DNA of 64,000 nt from Paraburkholderia sp. BL10I2N1 (GTDB lineage: Bacteria; Pseudomonadota; Gammaproteobacteria; Burkholderiales; Burkholderiaceae). Below, piece after piece: positions 53,297 through 63,170 of this stretch (within the stretch, counting starts at the first letter, position 1; every line of letters starts with the position of its first letter). The position numbers and the translations under genes were made by a program. The stretch lies in assembly GCF_004361815.1 (NCBI RefSeq), contig NZ_SNWA01000003.1, positions 620,001 through 684,000 of the forward strand. Direction: 5' to 3'. Under the pieces are notes generated by a model, which saw only the letters and a list, made by a program, of their open reading frames with translations, made no database searches and had not been told where the DNA came from.

Positions 53297-53542
53297 TCCC
53301 GGCGTCGACAGCGCGCCCGTCGTAGCGAAGCAATCCGGACGCTGTCGCGTTTTCAAATGTTGTCTGCTTCGTTCGGGTGGCACCGGCGTCGACCGCGCCA
53401 TCCGACGGTGGCAGCCCGACAGCGGGTGCGGATCCCTGATATCTGCAGGCTTGCTGACGGGCGCGGAACACGCCGAGCCGCGCATTACCCCACCTTGAAA
53501 AACGCATGCAATTCACTGCCCGCGGAACATCAGGAAGAACCC

Positions 53543-56296
53543 ATGCAACACGAATCCACAAATAATCAGCATACCTCCAGGAAGAAACAGAAAGGCTTTG
53601 TGTCTGGCACTGCCAGGCGCGAACAGATATCCCTCGCACATGTTGTGCGCGAAGCGAACGAATCTGTCGCCGCCACGCTAAAGCAGACGTTCAGCTCGCT
53701 CGACGGTCTTCTCAGGGACGACGCGCTGGAGCGGCTGCAGTTTGCTGGTCCCAACGAGGTCGCCCACGACAAGGCCCCGCACGCACTCGTACAGCTACTA
53801 TTGGCCTTCAGGAATCCGTTCGTGCTGGTGCTGCTCGGTCTGTCCGTCATCACCTTCTTCACGGACGTGTACTTTGCTTCGCCGGACGATCGCAGCTGGA
53901 CTGGACTCAGCATCCTGCTCACGATGGTGAGCGTCAGCAGCCTGCTGCGCTTCTTTCAGGAATACCGCTCGAACAAGGCCGCACAGCGACTCAAGTCCAT
54001 GGTCCGTACGACAGCGACAGTGACCCGCCGCGCGACCGTGTTCGCGCATCCGGAGAAGCAGGAAATCGCGATGCGAGATCTGGTCGTCGGCGATATCGTC
54101 AGTCTTCAGGCGGGTGACATGATCCCCGCCGACGTCCGTTTGATCCAGTCGCGCGACCTGTTCATCAGTCAGGCCGCGTTGACAGGCGAGGCACTGCCGG
54201 TCGAGAAGTACGACACGCTTGGCGCCGTGACGGAAAAGTCCGTGCATGCCAGTCCCGATGATCAGGGCGATTTGCTCGACATGGCCCATATCTGCTTCAT
54301 GGGAACCAATGTGATCAGCGGTACGGCAACGGCGATCGTCATTGCTACCGGTGCCGACACCTATTTCGGCACACTGGCGAAAAACGTGGTCAGTCATAAG
54401 CGCGTCCAGACCAGCTTCGATCGCGGTGTCAATAGCGTATCGTGGCTGCTGATCCGCTTCATGCTGGTGATGGTGCCGGTGGTGTTCCTGATCAACGGCT
54501 TGACCAAGGGCGACTGGCTGTCCGCGGTGACGTTCGCGCTGGCGGTAGCCGTCGGCCTGACACCGGAGATGCTGCCGATGATCGTGTCGGCGAATCTGGC
54601 CAGAGGCGCCATCGCAATGGCGCGGCGTAAGGTGGTGGTGAAACGCCTGAACTCGGTGCAGAACTTCGGCGCGATGGACGTCCTGTGTACGGACAAGACC
54701 GGCACACTCACGCAGGACAAAATCATCCTTGAACATCACCTCGACATCAACGGCAACAGGGACGAGCGGATTCTTCAACTTGCCTGGCTGAACAGCTTCC
54801 ACCAGAGCGGACAGAAGAATCTGATGGACATCGCCGTCGTGGAACATGCCAATGAACCTGGCGCGCCGGCGAAGCTTACGCACTACACCAAGGTTGACGA
54901 ACTGCCATTCGATTTCGTGCGCCGCAGACTGTCGGTGGTGGTCGAGGGGATGGACAGCAACCAGTTGATGGTGTCGAAGGGTGCTGTCGAAGAGATGCTG
55001 GCGGTGTCGACACACATTCAGGACGGAGACACGGTCCACGAGTTGACGGCACGCGAGCGCGACATGCTGGTCACACGGGCCGAGGAGTACAACAAGGAAG
55101 GATACCGAGTGCTGGTGGTCGCCACGCGTGAGATCGCGCCCGCCGAAGCGAAGTCCCAGTACAAGACCACTGACGAGGCGAACCTCGTGGTGCGCGGCTT
55201 CCTCACCTTCCTGGATCCGCCGAAGGATTCAGCTGCCCCCGCAATCCGTGCGCTGTACGAGCATGGCGTGGCGGTCAAGGTACTGACGGGCGACAACCCC
55301 ATTGTCACGACGAAAATCTGCCGCGACGTGGGACTGGATCCGGGCACGCCGCTGCTCGGGCGCGACATCGAGGCGATGGGCGATGCCCGGCTTGCGCAGA
55401 TGGTCGAACACACCACTGTCTTTGCGAAACTCACCCCGCTGCAAAAGGCAAGAGTGGTCAAAGCGCTTCAGGCTAACGGCCACACAGTCGGCTTCCTCGG
55501 CGATGGGATTAACGACGCGCCGGCGCTTCGTGATGCGGACGTCGGCATTTCGGTGGACACAGGGGCCGATATCGCGAAGGAAACCGCTGACATCATCCTG
55601 CTCGAAAAGAGCCTGATGGTGCTGGAGGAAGGGGTGATCAAGGGCCGCGAGACGTTCGGCAATATCCTGAAGTACCTGAACATGACGGCGAGCTCGAATT
55701 TCGGCAACGTGTTCTCGGTGCTGATCGCCTCCGCCTTTCTGCCATGGGAACCGATGCTGGCGATGCAGTTGCTGATCCAGAACCTGATCTACGACCTTTC
55801 GCAAATGTTTCTGCCGTGGGACCGGATGGATCCTGATTTCCTGAAAAAGCCGCGCAAGTGGGATGCAGGCAACATCGGGCGTTTCATGGTGTGGCTGGGA
55901 CCCACGTCGTCGGTGTTCGACATTACGACCTATGTGCTGCTGTGGACGGTGTTCGGCGCTGGCGCGGCTTTCCATCTGCACGGCGGCGGCCAGGCCATCA
56001 TGAATTCCGGCTGGTTCATCGAAGGTCTCGTCTCCCAGACTCTCGTTGTCCACATGCTGCGCACGCGCAGGATTCCGTTCATCCAGAGTACGGCGTCCCT
56101 TCCAGTGCTCCTGTCGACATCGGCTGCAATCTTCGTGGGCTGCTGGCTACCGTTTTCTCCGCTGGCCGGGGCATTGGGTTTCATTTCTCTGGATCACAGC
56201 TACTGGCTCTGGCTCGTCGCAACGATGTTCGGCTACGTGATGCTGACGCAGGTTGTGAAGACGCTGTATATCCGCCGTTACGGCCAGTGGTATTAG
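53543..56296 (+). CDS. mgtA: Mg2+-importing P-type ATPase (MgtA family)
   Basis: A 917-residue P3B-type ATPase. The phosphorylation motif is in DVLCTDKTGTLTQDK, the actuator loop is AALTGEALPVEKYD, and TGDNPIVT and GDGINDAPALRDADVG are the nucleotide and hinge motifs. Membrane helices lie near residues 100-150, 290-345 and 710-900; the MgtA segment NLIYDLSQMFLPWDRMD is present. It imports Mg2+ under low magnesium. The start at 53543 has AGGAAG upstream. A frame further upstream has no homology. A leader of nearly 500 bp with two short ORFs precedes it, suggesting attenuation control. Confidence 0.92.
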   Translation: MQHESTNNQHTSRKKQKGFVSGTARREQISLAHVVREANESVAATLKQTFSSLDGLLRDDALERLQFAGPNEVAHDKAPHALVQLLLAFRNPFVLVLLGLSVITFFTDVYFASPDDRSWTGLSILLTMVSVSSLLRFFQEYRSNKAAQRLKSMVRTTATVTRRATVFAHPEKQEIAMRDLVVGDIVSLQAGDMIPADVRLIQSRDLFISQAALTGEALPVEKYDTLGAVTEKSVHASPDDQGDLLDMAHICFMGTNVISGTATAIVIATGADTYFGTLAKNVVSHKRVQTSFDRGVNSVSWLLIRFMLVMVPVVFLINGLTKGDWLSAVTFALAVAVGLTPEMLPMIVSANLARGAIAMARRKVVVKRLNSVQNFGAMDVLCTDKTGTLTQDKIILEHHLDINGNRDERILQLAWLNSFHQSGQKNLMDIAVVEHANEPGAPAKLTHYTKVDELPFDFVRRRLSVVVEGMDSNQLMVSKGAVEEMLAVSTHIQDGDTVHELTARERDMLVTRAEEYNKEGYRVLVVATREIAPAEAKSQYKTTDEANLVVRGFLTFLDPPKDSAAPAIRALYEHGVAVKVLTGDNPIVTTKICRDVGLDPGTPLLGRDIEAMGDARLAQMVEHTTVFAKLTPLQKARVVKALQANGHTVGFLGDGINDAPALRDADVGISVDTGADIAKETADIILLEKSLMVLEEGVIKGRETFGNILKYLNMTASSNFGNVFSVLIASAFLPWEPMLAMQLLIQNLIYDLSQMFLPWDRMDPDFLKKPRKWDAGNIGRFMVWLGPTSSVFDITTYVLLWTVFGAGAAFHLHGGGQAIMNSGWFIEGLVSQTLVVHMLRTRRIPFIQSTASLPVLLSTSAAIFVGCWLPFSPLAGALGFISLDHSYWLWLVATMFGYVMLTQVVKTLYIRRYGQWY

Positions 56297-56381
56297 ACCC
56301 GAGCGAAGTTCCGCGTGGGATGGGGTTCGATCCTGCGCGCGATTGCTTCGGTCGGCCTTTCCGCTTCAAACGGTTCATAAC

Positions 56382-57494
56382 ATGTCAGCAAAACAGAACA
56401 AGTTTTTCAGCATTCCAGCAACCACCGCCGCCACGCTCGCGTTCCTCAGCGCGAACGCTCACGCGCAGAGCAGCGTAACGCTATATGGCGAGCTTGATAC
56501 GGGGCTCGCGTATGTGAGTAACGTGGGCGGTAACGCGCAGTACAAAACCACCACCGGCCTGATCGACGGGAGCTACTGGGGTCTTCAAGGTTCCGAAGAT
56601 CTCGGCGGTGGCAACAAGGCAATCTTTAGCCTCGAACGCGGGTTTTCCGTGACGACCGGCGAGGGCTTCGACGATCACCCGTTCTATGTCGGGCTCGGCA
56701 ACGAAGCCTATGGCACTGTCGCGCTCGGTCTCCAGTACGACTCGATCCACGATTACTTCGCTCCGTTCACGCTGACGGGCGGCGCTGGCGGCACTGCATT
56801 CGCGCATCCGTTCGACAACGACAACGCGAATAACTCGTACCTTGCACGCAACTCAGTCAAGTACACGAGCGCGCCGTTCGGCGGGTTCAGCTTCGGCGGC
56901 ATGTACGCGTTTTCGAACGGTGCTGGCCAGTTCGCGAACAACCGCGCATACAGCATCGGCGCGAACTACCAGAACGGCCCCCTCAACGCGGGCGCGGCTT
57001 ACCTGCACGTGAACGGCCGTGGCAACACGGCGGGCGGTGCGTATGACACCGTGAATCTGCCCGGCCCGAATCGCGACGTATTCGAGGCGAACGTGCGGAC
57101 GCAAAACACGTATGGTGTGGGCGCGAGCTACGCGCTCGGCGATTTTACGGTGGGCACCGCCTGGTCCCGTTCGACCTACAGCGGTGTGACCGATGCCGAT
57201 TCCGGTTCGGCGGTGCCTTCGGCCGGCTTCAGCAACTATGAGATCAATGGCTTGTACCAACTGACGCCGACGGTGTGGCTCGCGGGCATGTACACGTACA
57301 CGAAGGGCTCAGGTGCGCACTGGAACGAAGGCGCGCTGCAGGCTGGCTACCAGTTCTCGAAGCGCACCGATACGTATGTCGAGACGGTCTATCAGCGCGC
57401 TTCGTCGGGCGCCCCTGCCGTGATCAACACATCTGATCCGTCGGCGGGCCGCGGTCAGTTGCTTGTCGCGGCCGGTATTCGCCATCGTTTCTGA
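56382..57494 (+). CDS. Gram-negative porin, Burkholderia type
   Basis: A 370-residue outer-membrane porin with a signal peptide (cleavage at NAHAQS, about residue 27). It opens with SSVTLYGELDTGLAYVSNVGG, then GSYWGLQGSEDLGGGNKAIF and FYVGLGNEAYGTVALGLQYD, and ends AGIRHRF with a terminal Phe, as trimeric 16-strand porins do. The alternating pattern continues throughout. A general diffusion channel for small hydrophilic solutes. It follows mgtA by 85 bp in the same direction and might be partly co-transcribed. The start at 56382 gives the standard signal peptide. Confidence 0.9.
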   Translation: MSAKQNKFFSIPATTAATLAFLSANAHAQSSVTLYGELDTGLAYVSNVGGNAQYKTTTGLIDGSYWGLQGSEDLGGGNKAIFSLERGFSVTTGEGFDDHPFYVGLGNEAYGTVALGLQYDSIHDYFAPFTLTGGAGGTAFAHPFDNDNANNSYLARNSVKYTSAPFGGFSFGGMYAFSNGAGQFANNRAYSIGANYQNGPLNAGAAYLHVNGRGNTAGGAYDTVNLPGPNRDVFEANVRTQNTYGVGASYALGDFTVGTAWSRSTYSGVTDADSGSAVPSAGFSNYEINGLYQLTPTVWLAGMYTYTKGSGAHWNEGALQAGYQFSKRTDTYVETVYQRASSGAPAVINTSDPSAGRGQLLVAAGIRHRF

Positions 57495-57703
57495 CCGCCC
57501 GTTCGTCCGTCGGGACGCGGCTGATGCGGGCTGGATGGAGCTTCACGCGCGCTGCTGTCGTGGATGAAGTGTGGTTCACTGCTGGCAGAACAGGCGGCGA
57601 TCTACGCCCAGGCCAAGGCATCCACTCCGCAGCGCTGGTCCGGATCAACATGCAATTGGGAGTTAAGGGCTTCAACGAATGGTTTTGTGGAAAGCAGTAC
57701 GAC

Positions 57704-58156
57704 CTACTTCTTTGGATAACTAACCTCCATCCCCGCACGAGCATCCTGCTGGATTCCGTACTGCGCAAACGGATATCGAAGACCATGTTTCGCGAGGGCC
57801 TCCATACCTGCGATGGCCTGCGCCAAGGTCTCTGGAGGTAGTGCCATCAGCATCTCATCGTCCATGACCCCGCCGTATCTTCGCTCCGCATAGCAAGGAA
57901 TCAACAGGCTGGGTTGCCCAGTCTTCAGTGCTCTCCCCCACGAGTCTGCACAGGATGATTCTCCGACAACACTCCAATCGAAACGCTTGTACCCCGGCCA
58001 CTGCAATCCGTTGATGAAGTACATCATTGCGCCAGGTGTTGCATAGACCAATGCAATGGCCGGATCGATACGGCTTCGCGTCCGGACGCATCCATATATG
58101 TACTGAATATTGATCCTCGATTCGTCTGAAGGTATCAGACCCTTGACTGGAGCCAT
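57704..58156 (-). pseudogene. DUF169-family protein, N-terminally truncated
   Basis: The retained part reads IALVYATPGAMMYFINGLQW, GESSCADSWGRALKTGQPS, IPCYAERRYGGVMDDEM and LRYPFAQYGIQQDAR, which is the C-terminal half of DUF169 proteins. The first half, usually about 100 residues, is missing. Upstream sequence in this frame is unrelated and overlaps the divergent AruI-like gene region. The ATG at 58156 could give a 150-residue product, but it would lack half the fold. The 209 bp between the porin stop and this stop hold no gene. Confidence 0.65.
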
Positions 58157-58283
58157 GAGCCTGGAACATAGCGAGCATGCAAATGCATCGTTTGCAGTGC
58201 GTGAGTCACGAAGCAAGAATGGACGCACACACCAACTCCGGAGACAGGCATGCAGCGGCAACCGGTTAATACCCAGGGATCTC

Positions 58284-59984
58284 ATGAACTCTCCTGATAC
58301 CACTTCGCTCTTCGGCCATGCACGCGGGCGCAGCCAGCCCCGCCCGGTCAGTATGCAGACCTGCGGTGAAGCGCTCGTGAGGCTGCTCGAACGGTACGGC
58401 GTCGACCTGGTGTTCGGCATTCCCGGCGTTCATACGGTCGAGTTGTATCGTGGGCTGGCGGGGTCGTCGCTGCGCCACATCACACCCCGCCATGAGCAGG
58501 GCGCGGGGTTCATGGCCGACGGCTATGCGCGCGTGACGGGCAAGCCCGGCGTGTGCTTTGTTATCACCGGGCCAGGCATGACGAATATCGCAACCGCGAT
58601 GGCGCAGGCTTATGCCGACTCGATCCCGATGCTCGTCATTTCCAGCGTCAACGCCACGCGCCAGCTCGGCAGCGGCGCCGGCCGGCTGCACGAACTGCCC
58701 TCGCAGCGCGCCGTATTCGCCGGGCTCACGGCGTTTTCCCACACGCTGCTGAACGCGGACGAACTGCCGCAAGTGCTGGCCCGCGCGTTCGCGGTGTTTG
58801 CGTCCGAGCGGCCGCGACCGGTCCACATCGAGATTCCGCTCGACGTGATCGTCGCCCCCGCAGGCGATATGACTTCCAGCGCGGTGGTGCTTCCGGCGAA
58901 GCCGGCCGGCGCACCCGCCGCGCTCGATGCGACTGCCGCCTTGCTCGCCACCGCGCGACGGCCGCTGATTCTGGCAGGCGGCGGAGCGATCGAGGCCGCC
59001 GCTGAGTTGTGCTCGCTCGCTGAACGTTTGCAGGCGCCGGTGGCGCTGACGATCAACGCGAAGGGTCTGCTGCCGCGCGGCCACGCGCTATCGATCGGTT
59101 CGACCCAGTCGCTCGCCGCGACGCGCGCCCTGGTACGCGAGGCCGACGTGGTACTTGCGGTGGGCACCGAACTCGGCGAGACCGACTACGACGTGGTATT
59201 CGACGATGGATTCGCAATCGACGGCAAGCTGGTCAGGATCGACATCGACCCTCAACAGGTCATGCGCAATTTCCGGCCCGATGTGGCAATCGTGGCTGAT
59301 GCGAAGCTCGCGCTCACCGCACTGGACAGCAGGCTCGCCACGCGGCCGTTGCCGCCGCGCGATCCCGGCTGGGGCGCGCCGCGTGCGCGTACCGTGCGCG
59401 CCGCGGTCAACGCCGGCTACGACGCGCCGATTCGCTCGCAGGCGGTGCTGCTGGACACGATATCGGACACGCTGCCCGAGGTGGTCATCGTGGGCGATTC
59501 GACACGCCCGGTCTACGCTGGCAATTTCGTCTTCGAGGCGGCCGCCCCCAGGTCGTGGTTCAACTCATCGACAGGCTACGGCACGCTGGGCTACGGGTTG
59601 CCGGCCGCGATCGGCGCGCGGCTCGCGTCTGGCAACCGCCCCGTGATCTGCCTGATCGGCGACGGCGGCCTGCAGTTCACGCTGCCGGAACTGGCGAGCG
59701 CCGTCGAAGCCGCCGTGCCGGTGATCGTGCTGCTGTGGAACAACCGCGGCTATGCCGAAATCAGGAGATACATGGTCGAACGCGATATCGAGCCGATTGG
59801 CGTCGACATCGGCACGCCGAACTTCCTTGCGCTCGCGCGCGGCTTCGGCTGCTGTGCCGCGTCGGCCGATACGCCAGCCGTGCTGGCGAACGAACTCAGG
59901 CAGGCCGCGGGGCGCCGCGTGCCCACTTTGATCGAGATCGATGAACAGAAGTGGTTCGACCGTGTGACGGGAGGTCCGGCATGA
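58284..59984 (+). CDS. ThDP-dependent decarboxylase, AruI-like (5-guanidino-2-oxopentanoate decarboxylase)
   Basis: A 566-residue acetolactate-synthase-fold enzyme. The catalytic Glu is in TPRHEQGAGFMADGYARVTG, FVITGPGMTNIATAM follows, and the ThDP/Mg motif is GDGGLQFTLPEL ending in NN of LLWNNRG. The N-terminus RPVSMQTCGEALVRLLERYG and GIPGVHTVELYRGLAGS resemble Pseudomonas AruI, which decarboxylates the keto acid made from arginine by the AruH transaminase. An aldehyde dehydrogenase and an amino-acid ABC transporter follow, which fits. No aruH is in the window. Another 2-oxo acid decarboxylase is possible. CAGGGA precedes ATG 58284. Confidence 0.78.
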   Translation: MNSPDTTSLFGHARGRSQPRPVSMQTCGEALVRLLERYGVDLVFGIPGVHTVELYRGLAGSSLRHITPRHEQGAGFMADGYARVTGKPGVCFVITGPGMTNIATAMAQAYADSIPMLVISSVNATRQLGSGAGRLHELPSQRAVFAGLTAFSHTLLNADELPQVLARAFAVFASERPRPVHIEIPLDVIVAPAGDMTSSAVVLPAKPAGAPAALDATAALLATARRPLILAGGGAIEAAAELCSLAERLQAPVALTINAKGLLPRGHALSIGSTQSLAATRALVREADVVLAVGTELGETDYDVVFDDGFAIDGKLVRIDIDPQQVMRNFRPDVAIVADAKLALTALDSRLATRPLPPRDPGWGAPRARTVRAAVNAGYDAPIRSQAVLLDTISDTLPEVVIVGDSTRPVYAGNFVFEAAAPRSWFNSSTGYGTLGYGLPAAIGARLASGNRPVICLIGDGGLQFTLPELASAVEAAVPVIVLLWNNRGYAEIRRYMVERDIEPIGVDIGTPNFLALARGFGCCAASADTPAVLANELRQAAGRRVPTLIEIDEQKWFDRVTGGPA

Positions 59985-61456
59985 ATGCGCCAAACGACAT
60001 GTCGTTCCTCACGCAGCTCTATATCGACGGCGGTTGGCTTGACGGCGCCGAGGGCCGGCGCATTCCGGTGCTCAACCCGGCAACCGGGGCGTGGCTCGCC
60101 GATGTGGCGGCAGGCACCGCACACGACGTCGAACGGGCAGTGGCCGGTGCGGCCCGCGCGTTCCGTGCGTGGCGGCACACGACCGGCGCTGCGCGCGCAC
60201 GCTACCTGCACGCCATCGCGGCGGAAGTCGAGGTGCGGCGCGAGCGTCTCGCCATGCTGCAATCGCTGAACAACGGCAAACCGCAAAGTGAGGCGCACAT
60301 GGATGTCGACGACGTGATCGCGACGTTTCGCTATTACGCCCAGCTGGCCGAGCGGCTGCACCACTCAACAGGCGAAGAAGTCAGCATCCCCAGCACCGAA
60401 CAACGTGCGCGGATTTGCCGCGAACCGTGCGGCGTGGCGGCGCTGATCGTCCCGTGGAATTTCCCGATGGTGACGACGGCCTGGAAGCTCGCCCCGGCGC
60501 TTGCGGCCGGCTGCACCGTCGTGCTCAAGCCGTCCGAAATCACGCCCTTGCCGGAGCTCGAGCTGGCCTCGGCAATCGCGTCGGTCGGTTTGCCGGCGGG
60601 GGTCTTTAACGCCGTGACGGGCACCGGTGCGGATGTAGGTGCGCCGCTCGTCGCGCATCCGGACGTCGCGAAAGTATCGTTTACCGGCAGCACAGGGGTT
60701 GGTCAGACGGTAATGAAGACCGCCGCTGATACGCTCAAGGGCGTGAGCCTCGAACTCGGGGGCAAGTCGTCGATCATCGTGTTCGATGACGCCGACCTTG
60801 ACCTCGCGGTCGACCTGGTCGAGGCGGGCGGCTTCTTCAACAGCGGGCAGATGTGTTCCGCGACGAGCCGGGTGCTGGTGGCGCGCGAACTCGCGCCCAG
60901 GTTGCTGGCGAGGCTGGTCGAGCGTGCGGATCGGATCGTCGTTGGCGACCCGTTTGCGCCGGGCGTCCAGATGGGGCCGCTCGTGAACCGTGCGCAGTTC
61001 GAACGGGTGCTCGGCCATATCGAACAGGGCATTGCCGACGGTGCCCGGCTCGTAACCGGCGGCGGCCGACCGGCCGGCGCACCGGAGCAGGGGTTTTTCA
61101 TCGCGCCGACGATTTTTGCCGATGTGCCCGCGACGAGTGCTTTATGGCGCGATGAGATATTCGGCCCGGTCCTGTGCATGCGCGTATTCGACACGGAACA
61201 GGAAGCCGTAGACGTCGCCAATGACAGCAACTACGGGCTCGTGGCGACCGTCGTCACCACCGACGAGGCTCGCGGCGAACGCGTCGCCCGCGCGCTGGAG
61301 GCCGGCGTGGTGTGGGTCAACACACCGCAAGTGATCTATCCGCAGACCTCGTGGGGCGGCTACAAGCGCAGCAGCATCGGGCGCGAACTTGGCCCATTCG
61401 GACTGGCCGCCTTCCAGGAAACAAAGCAGGTGCTGACGCTTCGTCATGCCGATTGA
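59981..61456 (+). CDS. Aldehyde dehydrogenase (likely guanidinobutyraldehyde-type)
   Basis: A 491-residue NAD-dependent ALDH: PWNFPMVTTAWKLAPALAAG, LELGGKSSIIVFDDADL with the catalytic Glu, and GFFNSGQMCSATSR with the catalytic Cys (near residue 295). It belongs to the betaine/gamma-aminobutyraldehyde branch. The ATG overlaps the decarboxylase stop as ATGA, so the two are translationally coupled and the natural substrate is very likely the decarboxylase product, 4-guanidinobutyraldehyde if that enzyme is AruI. Oxidation gives the corresponding acid. Confidence 0.85.
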   Translation: MNAPNDMSFLTQLYIDGGWLDGAEGRRIPVLNPATGAWLADVAAGTAHDVERAVAGAARAFRAWRHTTGAARARYLHAIAAEVEVRRERLAMLQSLNNGKPQSEAHMDVDDVIATFRYYAQLAERLHHSTGEEVSIPSTEQRARICREPCGVAALIVPWNFPMVTTAWKLAPALAAGCTVVLKPSEITPLPELELASAIASVGLPAGVFNAVTGTGADVGAPLVAHPDVAKVSFTGSTGVGQTVMKTAADTLKGVSLELGGKSSIIVFDDADLDLAVDLVEAGGFFNSGQMCSATSRVLVARELAPRLLARLVERADRIVVGDPFAPGVQMGPLVNRAQFERVLGHIEQGIADGARLVTGGGRPAGAPEQGFFIAPTIFADVPATSALWRDEIFGPVLCMRVFDTEQEAVDVANDSNYGLVATVVTTDEARGERVARALEAGVVWVNTPQVIYPQTSWGGYKRSSIGRELGPFGLAAFQETKQVLTLRHAD

Positions 61457-61549
61457 CCGCCGGCCTGAAGGATTGGCGATGCAAATTGATCGCAGCGCGC
61501 GCTGCCCACTGAATTCTCCCGACACCCTATTTTCGAAAGAGGAACAACC

Positions 61550-62374
61550 ATGACCACGCTTCACTCCCTCTCACGGCGCACCCAGCGTGTGTTCGCCGTG
61601 GCCGCCGCGACGCTGGCATTCACGGGCGTAGCCGCGCTGTCGGCATTCGCGCCGGCCGCCCATGCCGATGCGCTGGATTCGATTGCGAAGTCCGGCGTTG
61701 TGCGGATCGGCGTATTCGAAGACTATCCGCCATTCGGCTCGATCGGCCCGGACATGAAACCGCAAGGCTATGACATCGACGTTGCCAACCTCATCGGCAA
61801 AGCGCTTAACGCGAAGGTCGAACTGGTTCCGGTCACGGGCGACAACCGCATGGCCTACCTCGCGGACAACAAGACCGACATGCTGCTCTCCGTCGGTCAG
61901 ACGCCGGAGCGCGAGAAAGTCATCGACTTCTCGCAACCGTACGCGCCGTATTACCTCGCGGTATTCGGGCCGAAGACACTGACGGTCAGGAACGCCAGCG
62001 ACCTCGCCGGCAAGAGCATCTCGGTCGCCCGCGGCACGCTGGAAGATCTGAGCGTCAGCAAAATCGCGCCGCCGACCGCCGTGATCAAGCGTTTCGACGA
62101 TCCGAACGGTGCGATTTCCGCCTTCCTCTCCGGACAGGCCCAGTTGATGGTGGTCGGCAACGACGTGGGGGCGACAATCCTCGCGCGTCACCCGGCGAAT
62201 GATCCGGAGCAGAAATTCAAGCTGTTCAGTTCGCCCGATCACGTCGGCCTGAACAAGAACGAGCTGCAACTGCAGCAGAAGGTCAACGAGACGATTGCCC
62301 GCGCCCGCAAGGACGGCACGATGAACACGATTTCCGAGAAGTGGCTGCGCGCGCCGCTGCCAGCCGATCTTTGA
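61550..62374 (+). CDS. Polar amino-acid ABC transporter, periplasmic binding protein
   Basis: A 274-residue family-3 solute-binding protein with a signal peptide (cleavage near AAHADAL, about residue 38). It opens SGVVRIGVFEDYPPFGSIG, then GYDIDVANLIGKALNAKVEL, SVGQTPEREKVIDFSQPY and NASDLAGKSISVARGTLED. These are the standard ligand-binding segments of HisJ/ArgT-type proteins. AAAGAGGAACAACC supports the start. It is followed by two permease genes and the start of an ATPase gene. The ligand is probably arginine or a relative, from the operon. Confidence 0.87.
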   Translation: MTTLHSLSRRTQRVFAVAAATLAFTGVAALSAFAPAAHADALDSIAKSGVVRIGVFEDYPPFGSIGPDMKPQGYDIDVANLIGKALNAKVELVPVTGDNRMAYLADNKTDMLLSVGQTPEREKVIDFSQPYAPYYLAVFGPKTLTVRNASDLAGKSISVARGTLEDLSVSKIAPPTAVIKRFDDPNGAISAFLSGQAQLMVVGNDVGATILARHPANDPEQKFKLFSSPDHVGLNKNELQLQQKVNETIARARKDGTMNTISEKWLRAPLPADL

Positions 62375-62420
62375 TGACGCGCTTTCAGGACCTGCCCTAC
62401 CCGACCATGAGCGACACACC

Positions 62421-63170
62421 ATGAGCTATGCATTCGATTTCAGCGGGTTCGGTTTTTACGCGGGCATGCTCGCGCGTGGTGTCGCCGTCACCTTGGGGCT
62501 CACTGCGGTATCGACCGTGCTCGGCGGGCTCGTCGGTATCGCGGGTGCGTGCGTCGGCGTCGCCGGGCCGCGCTGGGCCCGCACGCTGGTTGCGGCTTAC
62601 GTTGAACTGATACGCAATACGCCGTTCGTCGTGCAACTGTTCTTTGTGTTCTTCGGGTTGCCGGGTCTGGGCATCCATATCGACGAAGTACAAGCGGCGA
62701 TCCTCGCGATGACGGTCAATCTTGGCGCGTACGCCATCGAGATCGTGCGCGCCGGCATCGACTCGATTCCCCGCGGCCAGGTGCAGGCCGCCCACGCACT
62801 GGGCTTGCAGGGGCGTCAGGTGTTTCGCCATATAGTCCTGCCACAAGCGATCGCCAATGTGTTTCCCGCGTTGTTGAGCCAGGTGCTGATCGTCATGCTC
62901 GGTTCGGCGGTCGTGTCACAGATCTCAGTGCCCGATCTGACTTACGCGGCGAATTTCATCCAGTCGCGTAACTTCCGCTCGTTCGAGAGCTATCTGATCG
63001 TCACCGCGACGTATCTGTTCCTGTCGATCGTCTTGCGGCAATTGCTGAACCGGTTGGGCCGGGGCCTGTTTGCGGGACGCACGCCACGTACGACCGATGT
63101 GCGTCGAAACTGGATCACTCGATTCGTCTGGCGTCGCGCACAGACGCTGACCACGGAGCGCCTGACATGA
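62421..63170 (+). CDS. Polar amino-acid ABC transporter permease (1)
   Basis: A 249-residue HisM/GlnP-type permease with about five membrane helices: LARGVAVTLGLTAVSTVLGG, VELIRNTPFVVQLFFVFF (family signature), and the EAA-like loop AAHALGLQGRQVFRHIVLPQ that contacts the ATPase, followed by VSQISVPDLTYAANF. It ends in a basic cytoplasmic tail. The stop overlaps the next permease start as ATGA. It forms the heterodimeric pore with that gene. Confidence 0.87.
   Translation: MSYAFDFSGFGFYAGMLARGVAVTLGLTAVSTVLGGLVGIAGACVGVAGPRWARTLVAAYVELIRNTPFVVQLFFVFFGLPGLGIHIDEVQAAILAMTVNLGAYAIEIVRAGIDSIPRGQVQAAHALGLQGRQVFRHIVLPQAIANVFPALLSQVLIVMLGSAVVSQISVPDLTYAANFIQSRNFRSFESYLIVTATYLFLSIVLRQLLNRLGRGLFAGRTPRTTDVRRNWITRFVWRRAQTLTTERLT

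Noticed and set aside
53094..53639. A 181-residue minus-strand frame in the mgtA leader
   Set aside because: It overlaps the start of mgtA, has no ribosome-binding site and no family. The plus-strand short ORFs fit the region better.
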